DNA from: Clostridia bacterium
Lineage (GTDB): Bacteria > Bacillota > Clostridia > Christensenellales > CAG-917
Assembly (NCBI GenBank): GCA_900763875.1
Contig: CAAFLX010000029.1
Location: 1-21,099, forward strand
Direction of reading: 5' to 3'
Length of the DNA stretch: 21,099 bases
Position numbers and translations under genes: made by a program. Below are positions 7,794 to 15,513 of this stretch, piece after piece. The notes under the pieces are model-generated. The model ran no database searches and was not told the DNA's origin. It worked only from the letters and a program-made list of their open reading frames with translations. Position 1 is the stretch's first letter. Each line of letters opens with the position of its first letter.

Positions 7794-7822
7794 ATTTTAG
7801 CACTATCCTTTTGAAGTTGCAA
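7794..7822 (-). promoter_or_regulatory. Promoter of the folate operon
   Basis: TTGCAA, 17-base spacer, TAAAAT on the minus strand. Transcription would start about seven bases downstream, just ahead of the first strand of the THF riboswitch. Confidence 0.75.
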
Positions 7823-7881
7823 GAAAAACGGACAAGTTGCGAAATTATGTTTGGAAAGCGGAGAGCAAGAAAAAAAAAGAT

Positions 7882-7910
7882 TTGCCATATGGCAGGTTGT
7901 GGTTTATACT
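7882..7910 (+). promoter_or_regulatory. Promoter of the DUF5058-like membrane protein pair
   Basis: TTGCCA, 17-base spacer, TATACT. An A-rich tract at 7867-7880 directly upstream resembles an UP element. It fires away from the folC promoter. The leader is about 50 bases and no riboswitch-like structure was noticed in it. Confidence 0.7.
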
Positions 7911-7969
7911 AAACCCATACATTAAAATAAGGTTAAAACAAAAAATCAAAATACACAAGGAGGCTGCTT

Positions 7970-8842
7970 ATGTTTGCAAATACGCTGAGCGGAAAAGAGT
8001 TTTCCACGCGCGACCCTATTTTGTTTATCCTCTACGGCGTGGTGCTGGCATTTTTAATTGCACTGTCGCTGTACTACATATTCTCCGCCCTCAAAAGAGC
8101 GAAGGAACTTGGCATCGAATCGGAAAAAATCAAAAAGGTGGTGACGACTTCTGCGACGTTCTCGATACTGCCGGGGCTTGGCATTGCGCTTGGCGTTGCA
8201 ACGCTTATGGGCTCGCTGGGCATAGCCTTCCCCGCAATCAGACTGTCGGTTGTAGGCTCGTTGCAATATGAAACGCAAATGGCAAACGCCGTTGCCGAGA
8301 AACTTTACGGCTCGATGCAAGCTATGGTCGAACACGGCATAACCGCCGAAGACTTTGCGACTATGGCAATGATTATGACTGTTGCGATATGCTCGGGCGG
8401 CGTGCAGGTGTTTTTCTTCTACAACCTCTATCAACCAAAAATCGGCAAGTTGCTTGCAAAGCCCTCGGGCGGTAAAAAAAGCGGCGGAATCAACATCGGC
8501 GACCTCGTTTTTCAAGTGTCGTTCATCGGCATGGTGCTGGGCTATCTTGCAATGAGCATCGAAACGCTTGCCAAAAACGCGTCCTTTGTGGACGGCTATT
8601 ACAACTTTATCGCCGTGCTTGTGGCAATGGGCTGTATGTACGTTTGCGACGTGCTTATCAACAAGGCGAATTGGAAGTGGCTTGACAGCTTTTCCACCCC
8701 CGTGTCCATGCTGATTGCAATGTTTGTCGTGGGCGTGATAAGCTATTGCGCCAACAAATACGGCTGGACGTTGTCCTCCTCCGCAAGCAGCGCGCAAGAG
8801 GCGGCAGAGGCGGCAAAAAATGCCTTTGCCATGATTTTGTAA
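7970..8842 (+). CDS. DUF5058-like multi-spanning membrane protein
   Basis: This is a 290-residue integral membrane protein with about six or seven helices (near 15-41, 60-98, 131-152, 177-199, 209-231 and 243-262). The block LPGLGIALGVATLMGSLGIA followed by P-x-I-R-L-S-x-x-G-S-x-Q-Y-E is what I associate with the DUF5058 family of Firmicutes membrane proteins. The function of that family is not established. Glycine-rich helices with re-entrant-looking loops suggest a transporter or channel subunit. The C-terminal 30 residues are Ala/Ser/Glu-rich and probably disordered. AAGGAGG lies six bases before the ATG. The next gene starts 14 bases after its stop and has the same character, so the two probably form one complex. 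Confidence 0.75.
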   Translation: MFANTLSGKEFSTRDPILFILYGVVLAFLIALSLYYIFSALKRAKELGIESEKIKKVVTTSATFSILPGLGIALGVATLMGSLGIAFPAIRLSVVGSLQYETQMANAVAEKLYGSMQAMVEHGITAEDFATMAMIMTVAICSGGVQVFFFYNLYQPKIGKLLAKPSGGKKSGGINIGDLVFQVSFIGMVLGYLAMSIETLAKNASFVDGYYNFIAVLVAMGCMYVCDVLINKANWKWLDSFSTPVSMLIAMFVVGVISYCANKYGWTLSSSASSAQEAAEAAKNAFAMIL

Positions 8843-8855
8843 GGAGGTGAACGGT

Positions 8856-9770
8856 ATGTCTGCAAAAACGAAAACCCATATGGATTACTATCGCAAATCA
8901 CACATAATCGGCAAGATTTGGCTTGGCTGCGCACTCTTGATATTCTTCTCCGTGCCAACCACCATTTGCCTCTATTACGACGTCAAACCCGATATGACGG
9001 TCATCGGCTCGTGGGCTGTGCTTACCCCGTTTATCATCAACTTTATGTCGGGCATCGTCGAGCCTATTATCTACTCGCCTATGCTGGGCGTAAACAGCGC
9101 GTACCTAGCCTTTATCACGGGCAACCTCGCCAACCTCAAAATCCCCTGCGTCGTCAAGGCTCAAGAGATTTGCGGCACGAAACTCGGCTCGGAAGAAAAC
9201 GAGGTGGTGTCCACCCTCTCGGTTGCAATAAGCACGCTTGTGACAACGGTTATAATTGCAATTTTCGTGCTTATACTTGCGCTGAGCAACGTTGAAACGG
9301 CAATCAAAAACACGCCTTGGATTATGCCGGCGTTCACCTGCGTCGTGTACGCCCTGTTCGGCTCGCTCGGCGGAAAATACATCGTCAAAAACATCAAACT
9401 TGCGGTGTTGCCTCTTGTCGTCATCGTGGCTTTGTCCCTCATTTTGGGCTTTGCCGCTCCGAAACTCGGCGTCGGCTCGGCATACCTGTTTGTGGGCATT
9501 GCGCTTTGCGCGGTGTTTGCAATCTTCCAAATCTTGCGTGAAAAGAAGAAAGCAAAAGCCAAAGAGGAGCAAGAACACCTGGAACAAATCGCCTCTTCAA
9601 ACGTTGAAATCGAAAACGCAAACGGCATCGCGTGCGACGCTCAAACCGAAAAAACGCAATCGAGCGACGCAGAGCAAGTTGCCGCCGCCGATATGGACGA
9701 GCAAGCATGCCTCGAAGAAGCGGAGAAAGAGGCGGAGCAAATTGCAGGCGACTCCCCTTCCGTTGACTAA
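8856..9770 (+). CDS. Membrane protein, partner of the DUF5058-like protein
   Basis: This is a 304-residue integral membrane protein that I do not recognise by name. Predicted helices lie near 20-42, 48-69, 78-94, 117-144, 154-172, 180-199 and 206-226. A conserved-looking segment IVEPIIYSPMLGVNSAYLAF (68-87) and GTKLGSEENEVVSTLSVAIS (107-126) may form the functional core. From 228 on there is a basic stretch, then about 65 residues rich in Glu, Asp, Ala and Gln that are likely cytoplasmic and disordered or coiled. ATG at 8856 is preferred over GTG at 8847 because AAGGAGG is eight bases from the former. It sits in the DUF5058-like operon and probably works with that protein. Substrate unknown. 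Confidence 0.7.
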   Translation: MSAKTKTHMDYYRKSHIIGKIWLGCALLIFFSVPTTICLYYDVKPDMTVIGSWAVLTPFIINFMSGIVEPIIYSPMLGVNSAYLAFITGNLANLKIPCVVKAQEICGTKLGSEENEVVSTLSVAISTLVTTVIIAIFVLILALSNVETAIKNTPWIMPAFTCVVYALFGSLGGKYIVKNIKLAVLPLVVIVALSLILGFAAPKLGVGSAYLFVGIALCAVFAIFQILREKKKAKAKEEQEHLEQIASSNVEIENANGIACDAQTEKTQSSDAEQVAAADMDEQACLEEAEKEAEQIAGDSPSVD

Positions 9771-9935
9771 TCTCACTTTGACAATCGACGGTCGTTCGCT
9801 TGCGATAGTAACCGGCAATTCGCTGTCGATAGTCACTGTCGATAGTCACTGTCGTTCGTTGGTTGACCAATCGCCGATAGACATTCTCTTGTCGATAATC
9901 GTCAGCTTATAATCGTTCAAAATCAATCAACACCG
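9771..9935. repeat. Tandem 13-base repeat and CGATA-rich spacer
   Basis: A 13-base unit CTGTCGATAGTCA occurs at 9823-9835 and 9836-9848 and begins a third time at 9849-9854. The surrounding 3' region has further related words (GCGATAGT, CGATAGAC, CGATAATCG). It lies between the stop codon of the second membrane protein and its terminator, and no gene is supported. From the terminator to the trkA promoter (9970-10102) nothing else is evident. Confidence 0.5.
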
Positions 9936-9969
9936 CAAAACCCGACGAGCAATCGTCGGGTTTTGTTTT
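9936..9969 (+). terminator. Rho-independent terminator of the membrane-protein operon
   Basis: A perfect 13-pair stem CAAAACCCGACGA / TCGTCGGGTTTTG with a GCAA tetraloop is followed by TTTT. It ends the transcript of the two membrane proteins, about 165 bases after the last stop codon. Confidence 0.9.
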
Positions 9970-10102
9970 GCCCTGTCAATCATCGTTTTTCAGGTAGAAA
10001 TCGCCATATTTTAGCCAAGTTTTTCACAGTTTCGACGTGTGTGCGCTCCCCTATTTTGCATATGTACGCCGCCAACTTCGACATATACTTTGACATATAT
10101 AG

Positions 10103-10131
10103 TTGTTATTCTAATTTATAAGTGTTATAAT
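10103..10131 (+). promoter_or_regulatory. Promoter of trkA
   Basis: TTGTTA, 17-base spacer, perfect TATAAT. An alternative TTGACA at 10090-10095 lacks a well-spaced -10 box. The predicted leader is about 33 bases, too short for a cyclic-di-AMP riboswitch. Confidence 0.75.
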
Positions 10132-10170
10132 CATTGTAATTTCAAAAATAATTCTCTCAAGAGGAATGAA

Positions 10171-11523
10171 ATGGACATTATTATCAGCGGTTTGGGCGCA
10201 GTCGGCTCTACCCTTATGCAAGAACTTGCAGACGAGGGACACAACGTCGTCGTTGTTGACATCAACGGCGACAAGGTGGAAAAAGCCGTCAATCAATTTG
10301 ACGTGAAAGGCGTCATCGGCAACAGTGCGAGCGCGGACGTTTTGAAAGAGGCGAACGTTGCTTACACCGAGCTTTTTATCGGCGCGACAAACCACGACGA
10401 ACTCAACATACTTTGCTGTATCATCGCAAAGAGATTGGGCGCAAAAAAGACTATTGCGCGCGTATCCAAACCCGAATATCTCGAACTTTTCGGCAATGAA
10501 AACGATTTGGGCATCAGCCTTTTGGTCAATCCGCAATATGAAGCAGCACTCGAAATAAGCCGTATGCTTCGCTTCCCTTCCGCAATCAAAGTCAATGAAT
10601 TTTCAAACGGAAAGGTCGAACTTGTGGAATTTAGAGTGAGCGAGGACAGCGACCTCGTGGGGCTTGAACTCAAAAAACTCGGCAGCAAATTCAAGGCAAA
10701 AGTGCTGATTTGCGCGGCAAAACGCAACGGAAAAGCAATCATTCCGGGAGGCGATTTCGTCATAGAGGCGGAAGACAGGCTCTTCCTCACCGCAACCGCA
10801 AAAGATATATCCCTGTTTTTCAAGCAACTTGGATGGAACAAGCAATCAAAAGACGTCGTTATCGTGGGCGGCTCGACAACTGCCTACTATCTCTGCCAAG
10901 AACTGCAAAAAACGGGCATTCGCTCCAAACTCATTGAGAAAAACGCGCAAAAAGCCGAGCTTTTCTCACAAGATTTCCGCAAAGTGGACGTCATATTGGG
11001 CGACGGCACCGATCAAGAACTGTTGAAAGAAGAGGGCATTTCCGCCGCAGACGCGTTTGTCGCGCTTGGCAATATCGACGAGCAGAACATCATTATGAGT
11101 ATGTTTGCCGCCTCTCAAAACGTGCCGAAAGTCATCACCAAAATCGACCAGTTGGGCTACTACGATATGCTGCAAAAGAGCGGCATTTACAGCGCGGTGT
11201 CCACAAAGAACTCCACCGTTGACCACATCGTGCGTTTCGTGCGACTTATGAGCAACAAATCGGGCAGCACCGTCAAGCGTATGTTCCACATCATCGACGA
11301 CTCCACCGAGATTTTGGAATTCGAGGCAAAGGCAAATTTCAAGAAATTTGACATTCCCCTTCAAAATCTCAATCTCAAAAAGCACTTGCTCGTGGCGGGC
11401 ATAATCCGCAACGGCTTGCTTATCACACCCTCGGGTCAAGACGTCATCAAAGAGGGCGACAACGTCATAATCGTGACCTTGGAAGAAGGTCTTGACGATT
11501 TGAGAGATATTCTCGACAACTGA
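10171..11523 (+). CDS. trkA: Trk potassium uptake, NAD-binding regulatory subunit TrkA
   Basis: This 450-residue cytoplasmic peripheral protein gates the TrkH channel. It has two RCK units, each with a Rossmann fold followed by a TrkA_C domain. The first nucleotide site is GLGAVG (7-12) with the ribose-binding D30. The second begins VVIVGGSTTAYYL with GDGT further on. The duplicated form and length match full-length TrkA from Trk systems rather than the single-domain KtrA/KtrC. The ATG at 10171 is chosen because GAGG lies six bases upstream and the protein then starts at the Rossmann strand MDIIISGLGAVGS. Upstream in-frame codons fall in the promoter. trkH follows after five bases. Confidence 0.95.
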   Translation: MDIIISGLGAVGSTLMQELADEGHNVVVVDINGDKVEKAVNQFDVKGVIGNSASADVLKEANVAYTELFIGATNHDELNILCCIIAKRLGAKKTIARVSKPEYLELFGNENDLGISLLVNPQYEAALEISRMLRFPSAIKVNEFSNGKVELVEFRVSEDSDLVGLELKKLGSKFKAKVLICAAKRNGKAIIPGGDFVIEAEDRLFLTATAKDISLFFKQLGWNKQSKDVVIVGGSTTAYYLCQELQKTGIRSKLIEKNAQKAELFSQDFRKVDVILGDGTDQELLKEEGISAADAFVALGNIDEQNIIMSMFAASQNVPKVITKIDQLGYYDMLQKSGIYSAVSTKNSTVDHIVRFVRLMSNKSGSTVKRMFHIIDDSTEILEFEAKANFKKFDIPLQNLNLKKHLLVAGIIRNGLLITPSGQDVIKEGDNVIIVTLEEGLDDLRDILDN

Positions 11524-11528
11524 GGCTT

Positions 11529-13004
11529 ATGAATTTACGTTTGCTTGCTTTTGCATTGGGCGAAATCGCCGTCATAATCGGAGCGTTGATGTCCATCCCC
11601 CTCTTTATGGCAATCGGCTACGGAGAGGATACGACCATACTCGGTTTTGGCATCGCAATCGGCGTTTGTCTTGTGCTCGGCATAATCGGCATCATCATTC
11701 GTCCAAAAAAGGACAGGCGCGATATGCGCTCGACAAGCGGCTTTGCAATGTGCGCTCTGTTTTGGATTTTCGTCACGCTCGTGAGCGCAATCCCTTTCCG
11801 CGTGTCGGGATATATTCCCAACTATATCGACGCTCTTTTTGAAACCGTATCGGGCTACACCACAACGGGTTCGAGCATTCTCACCAACGTTGAGGCAATG
11901 CCCAAATCTCTGCTGTTTTGGCGTTCGCTTACGCAATTTATCGGCGGTATGGGCGTGCTTGTACTCGTGATAGTGTTCATTCCAAAAAGCGACAAAATGT
12001 CAACCGCGCTCGCAAAAGCAGAGATCCCCGGCCCGCAATTTGGCAAAATCGTGAGCAAATTGCGCTTCACATCTCTCATTTTGTACGGCATCTACATCGT
12101 GTTGACCTTCATATTGGTCGGCATACTTTGCGCGCTCAAAATGCCCGTGTTCGACAGTTTCTGCCATGCGTTTTCAACGGCGTCAACGGGTGGATTCTCC
12201 GTCAAAGCGGCAAGCATTGCAGCCTATAACTCGGTTGGCATCGAAGTTACGCTCACCGTGTTTATGGCACTTTTTTCAATCAACTTCAACGTGTATTTCC
12301 TCATACTCGTGGGGCACTTTGCCAAAGCGTTGAAAAACGAGGAAGTGTTCTGGTTTTTGGGCATATTCTTCTTTGCAATCGTCCTCATCGTGGCAAACTT
12401 GTTGACCTCGGGCACATACACCGATTTCGGCACGGCATTGCGCGACGCGTCCTTCAACGTGTCCTCGCTTATGAGCACGACGGGATTCGGCACGGCGGAC
12501 TATTCCAAGTGGCCCGTATTCTCAAAAATCATTATATTTACGGTTATGTGTATCGGCGGTTGCGCAGGCTCGACGGCAGGCGGCTTGAAAGTGTCGCGCG
12601 TCGTTATGCTCTCAAAATCCTCCGTCATCAACGTCAAAAAAACACTCTCCCCTCGCTCGGTCTACACCGTAAAAATGGACGGCAGACCCGTTGACGAAAC
12701 GACAATCCGCAACGTAAAAAGTTTCTTCATCATCTATATGTTCATTATGGTGGCGTCGGTGCTGCTCATATCGATCGGCAACAACGACTTTGGCGATTTC
12801 AACGCCTTTGAAACGAACGCCTCGGCGGTGATTGCGTGTTTCAACAACATTGGCCCGGGCAGCGGAGCGGTCGGCCCTATGGGCAACTATGCAAGTTACA
12901 CACACTTTGCAAAACTTGTGCTGTCCTTTGATATGTTGCTTGGCAGATTGGAGATATTGCCCGTGCTGTTGCTGTTCAATCTAAATTCTTGGAAGAGAGC
13001 CTAG
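11529..13004 (+). CDS. trkH: Trk potassium channel subunit TrkH
   Basis: This 491-residue membrane protein imports potassium with TrkA. The four pore-loop filter segments are visible as SGYTTTGSS (about 108-116), FSTASTGGFS, MSTTGFGT and FNNIGPGSG, each with the filter glycine. FWRSLTQFIGGMGVLVL and FTVMCIGGCAGSTAGGLK are further family blocks. Its Shine-Dalgarno sequence (GAGG) overlaps the trkA stop codon, so translation is probably coupled. No terminator separates it from the sulfatase 136 bases later. Confidence 0.96.
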   Translation: MNLRLLAFALGEIAVIIGALMSIPLFMAIGYGEDTTILGFGIAIGVCLVLGIIGIIIRPKKDRRDMRSTSGFAMCALFWIFVTLVSAIPFRVSGYIPNYIDALFETVSGYTTTGSSILTNVEAMPKSLLFWRSLTQFIGGMGVLVLVIVFIPKSDKMSTALAKAEIPGPQFGKIVSKLRFTSLILYGIYIVLTFILVGILCALKMPVFDSFCHAFSTASTGGFSVKAASIAAYNSVGIEVTLTVFMALFSINFNVYFLILVGHFAKALKNEEVFWFLGIFFFAIVLIVANLLTSGTYTDFGTALRDASFNVSSLMSTTGFGTADYSKWPVFSKIIIFTVMCIGGCAGSTAGGLKVSRVVMLSKSSVINVKKTLSPRSVYTVKMDGRPVDETTIRNVKSFFIIYMFIMVASVLLISIGNNDFGDFNAFETNASAVIACFNNIGPGSGAVGPMGNYASYTHFAKLVLSFDMLLGRLEILPVLLLFNLNSWKRA

Positions 13005-13088
13005 TTCAAAGCAGGCACATTGCGTGCATAAGAACACACCGACTGACGGGACACCGAAAAAAGACAAACGACAAAACAGATGTATTCA

Positions 13089-13102
13089 CACTCCAAGGAG
13101 TG
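13089..13102 (+). other. Short perfect palindrome before the sulfatase gene
   Basis: CACTCCAAGGAGTG is a 14-base perfect palindrome about 40 bases before the sulfatase start. It contains an AAGGAG not followed by a start codon at useful distance. It could be an operator or an mRNA hairpin; the function is unknown. Confidence 0.3.
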
Positions 13103-13140
13103 CAAATAACAACAAAATCAACTTTATAAGAGGTGGAATT

Positions 13141-15303
13141 ATGGAAAATTTTGACGCAAACAATGTCGAAATTCAAAACGACGAAACCCTAGACACGCAA
13201 GTTGACGGCAAAAAGTTTGTGCACGTGGACAAATCGAAACGCATTTTCGATATAGTCTACCTTGCCCTTTGCTCCGTCTTTATGCTTGTTATGTGGTGCA
13301 CCGGCTACAACTTCTTGCCGCTGATTGCGGACATCTTTGCCATTGTAGCGGGCGTTTGCATCTTCGCGCGAGTCCTCAAAAAAAGCAACGTCGGATTGTA
13401 TATGTGGATTTCCTATATGGTGTGCATATGCGGTTTGTTCGTGTTTTTCCTCATTTGGGGTGCGGAGAGTTTTGGCAAGAACCTTTGGTACAACCTTGTG
13501 CAAGTGCTGTTCCCCGTGTTGCTTGCAACCCTCGTTTACGTTGCGGACAGGTTTATCACCAAAAAAGGCGCGCTCAAACTCACCTGCGCCGTATGCGCTT
13601 TCCTTATGGTCGGCACTGCGGTCATCTACGTGTTCTTTATGAACCTGCGCTGCCGCCCCACCGCTCAAAACATGCAAGAAGGTCACGACGACTACCTTGC
13701 AAGCGTCAAGAGCAAGTACAACACAAGCGGCAAACCCAACGTGCTTGTCGTCTTGATGGACGATATGGCATACTCCGACATCTCGGCGTACAGCTATCTC
13801 GCCTCCAAACTCAACGGCGCAAGCGGCACTGTCACCGACTCGCAAAAGGCAACCATCAATACGCCGAATATCGACTCGATTGCCGACAACGGCATTATGA
13901 TGGACAACTTCTATTCCGCCTCCCCCGTATGCTCGCCGTCGAGATTTTCCATTCTCACAGGCAGATACTCATCGCGCGGATACCTCGACAACGTCGTGTT
14001 CCCAAGCGACATTCAATCAAATCCGTGGTCTCCCACGCACTTCCTCAACCCCTACCAATTCCTCAAAAACGTGGACGGTATTTTGGGCGACGAAATCACT
14101 TTTGCAGAGGTCTTGCAAGCTGCAGGCTACCGCACGGGTTGCATAGGCAAATGGAATCTCGGCGACTATGGTCAATACCTGCCCACCAACCAAGGTTTCG
14201 ACTACTTCTACGGCAGTTATTACGTCAACGATATGACGCCATACAACTGGGTTAAGGACGAGGTGGACGCCAACGGCAACTTCCACTCACAAGAAGTGCG
14301 CACACACAAAGAGAACCTCGACCAGTCAGAAAGCACGAGATTGCTTACGGCGGAAATGATAAACTTCATCGACGCGTCGGTCAAACAAAACGAAAAATTC
14401 CTTGCCTACTACACCACGCCGTGGCCGCACTTCCCCATCTTCTCGGACAACAGCGGAGAGGGCAAGGGCAACAAGGCGGACGACACCTACGTGCAATGTA
14501 TCGAAGAGTTTGACAAATATCTCGGCGATATCTTGAACTATCTCAAAAACACGCCCGACCCAAGCGGCGCAGGCTCACTCTATGACAACACCCTCGTCGT
14601 ATTCACCTCTGACAACGGCCCCGGCAGAGAGGGCGTCACCGGCGATATGAGAGGCAGAAAGAACACCACCTTCGAGGGCGGTATGAAAGTGCCTATCCTC
14701 GTAAGCTACCCCAACGGCGGAGTCGGCAGCGGCGATAAAATCGCAAGCGAAACCTACACCTACTATCAGTGGGAACACAACGACGAGCGCACAACCGAGG
14801 CAAACGTCGCTCAAAAAGTCAAGTCCGCAACGCCTACCACCGCAACCACAAAGCATATCGACGCAAGCAGTATGAACTTCGACTTGTTCAACACCATTTT
14901 GAGCTACTGCGGAATCACCAACGAGGACGGCAGCGTGTTCCTGCCCTCGGACAGAATCATCGACGGCAAGGATCTCACTTCCCTTTGGAACTGCACCGTG
15001 CCGACTTCCACTCGTGTGCACGAAAAACTCTTCTACCTCAAAAAGGGTAAGTGCCAAGCAGTGCAAATGGCTGTTGACCTCAACGGACAAACTTACGACT
15101 TCAAATTCTTCGACAGCGTGCGCACCGAAAACTCGGCGTTCATCGACCAAGTGTACAAAAACTACCTCTTCAACCTCGACACCGACCCCGCGGAAGGTTA
15201 CAGCATCTACAAGACCTACCCCGAAATCGGCGAGAAGTTGAGAGCAGAACTCAAAGCGTTCCGCCACGAAATGAAAACCAACCGCCGCGGAATCATCAAA
15301 TAA
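13141..15303 (+). CDS. Membrane-anchored sulfatase, CxPSR type
   Basis: This is a 720-residue protein. Residues 1-34 are a cytoplasmic tail and about five membrane helices span 35-168. A type I sulfatase domain from about 198 probably faces outside. Visible active-site elements are the metal-binding D207/D208 in LVVLMDDM, the signature C264-S-P-S-R-268 with formylglycine precursor Cys, TGRY (273-276), K337, H430 (PWPHFP), D491/N492 (TSDNGPG) and K507 before TTFEGG. In the usual GKWHLG motif the histidine is replaced by N339 (GKWNLG). The family hydrolyses sulfate esters of, for example, mucin or glycosaminoglycan sugars; the substrate here cannot be told. A Cys-type sulfatase-maturating enzyme is required and is not in the window. 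The start has GAGGTGG four bases upstream. It may be read through from trkAH. Confidence 0.9.
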   Translation: MENFDANNVEIQNDETLDTQVDGKKFVHVDKSKRIFDIVYLALCSVFMLVMWCTGYNFLPLIADIFAIVAGVCIFARVLKKSNVGLYMWISYMVCICGLFVFFLIWGAESFGKNLWYNLVQVLFPVLLATLVYVADRFITKKGALKLTCAVCAFLMVGTAVIYVFFMNLRCRPTAQNMQEGHDDYLASVKSKYNTSGKPNVLVVLMDDMAYSDISAYSYLASKLNGASGTVTDSQKATINTPNIDSIADNGIMMDNFYSASPVCSPSRFSILTGRYSSRGYLDNVVFPSDIQSNPWSPTHFLNPYQFLKNVDGILGDEITFAEVLQAAGYRTGCIGKWNLGDYGQYLPTNQGFDYFYGSYYVNDMTPYNWVKDEVDANGNFHSQEVRTHKENLDQSESTRLLTAEMINFIDASVKQNEKFLAYYTTPWPHFPIFSDNSGEGKGNKADDTYVQCIEEFDKYLGDILNYLKNTPDPSGAGSLYDNTLVVFTSDNGPGREGVTGDMRGRKNTTFEGGMKVPILVSYPNGGVGSGDKIASETYTYYQWEHNDERTTEANVAQKVKSATPTTATTKHIDASSMNFDLFNTILSYCGITNEDGSVFLPSDRIIDGKDLTSLWNCTVPTSTRVHEKLFYLKKGKCQAVQMAVDLNGQTYDFKFFDSVRTENSAFIDQVYKNYLFNLDTDPAEGYSIYKTYPEIGEKLRAELKAFRHEMKTNRRGIIK

Positions 15304-15341
15304 TCACAAAAACGTATTGTTCATCACAATATGTTGCAATC

Positions 15342-15373
15342 AAAAACGCTCGGAATAAATCCGAGCGTTTTTT
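15342..15373. terminator. Bidirectional terminator between converging genes
   Basis: AACGCTCGGA / TCCGAGCGTT with loop ATAAA is flanked by A5 on the left and T6 on the right, so it can end transcription both after the sulfatase (plus) and after the gene at 15514-16434 (minus). The 140 bases between it and that gene contain short GATTTGCATT repeats and a TGCAGTGC / GCACTGCA inverted repeat. Confidence 0.85.
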
Positions 15374-15513
15374 GATTTGCATTGATTTGCATTAATTTAC
15401 GACGCATTTTATTTGCAATGCGGTTGATTGGCAATACAGTTGATTGTGCAGTGCATTTGCTTTGCGGCGCGCTTAATTGGAAGATTTCAAAAAACGCACT
15501 GCATTGTCCATCG

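Noticed and set aside
10132..10170. Cyclic-di-AMP riboswitch before trkA
   Set aside because: The leader is only about 33 bases, too short for the ydaO-type aptamer often found before potassium transport genes.
13189..13845. Minus-strand frame of 218 codons opposite the sulfatase
   Set aside because: Antisense shadow with His/Val-rich artefact composition; the plus strand has clear sulfatase motifs.
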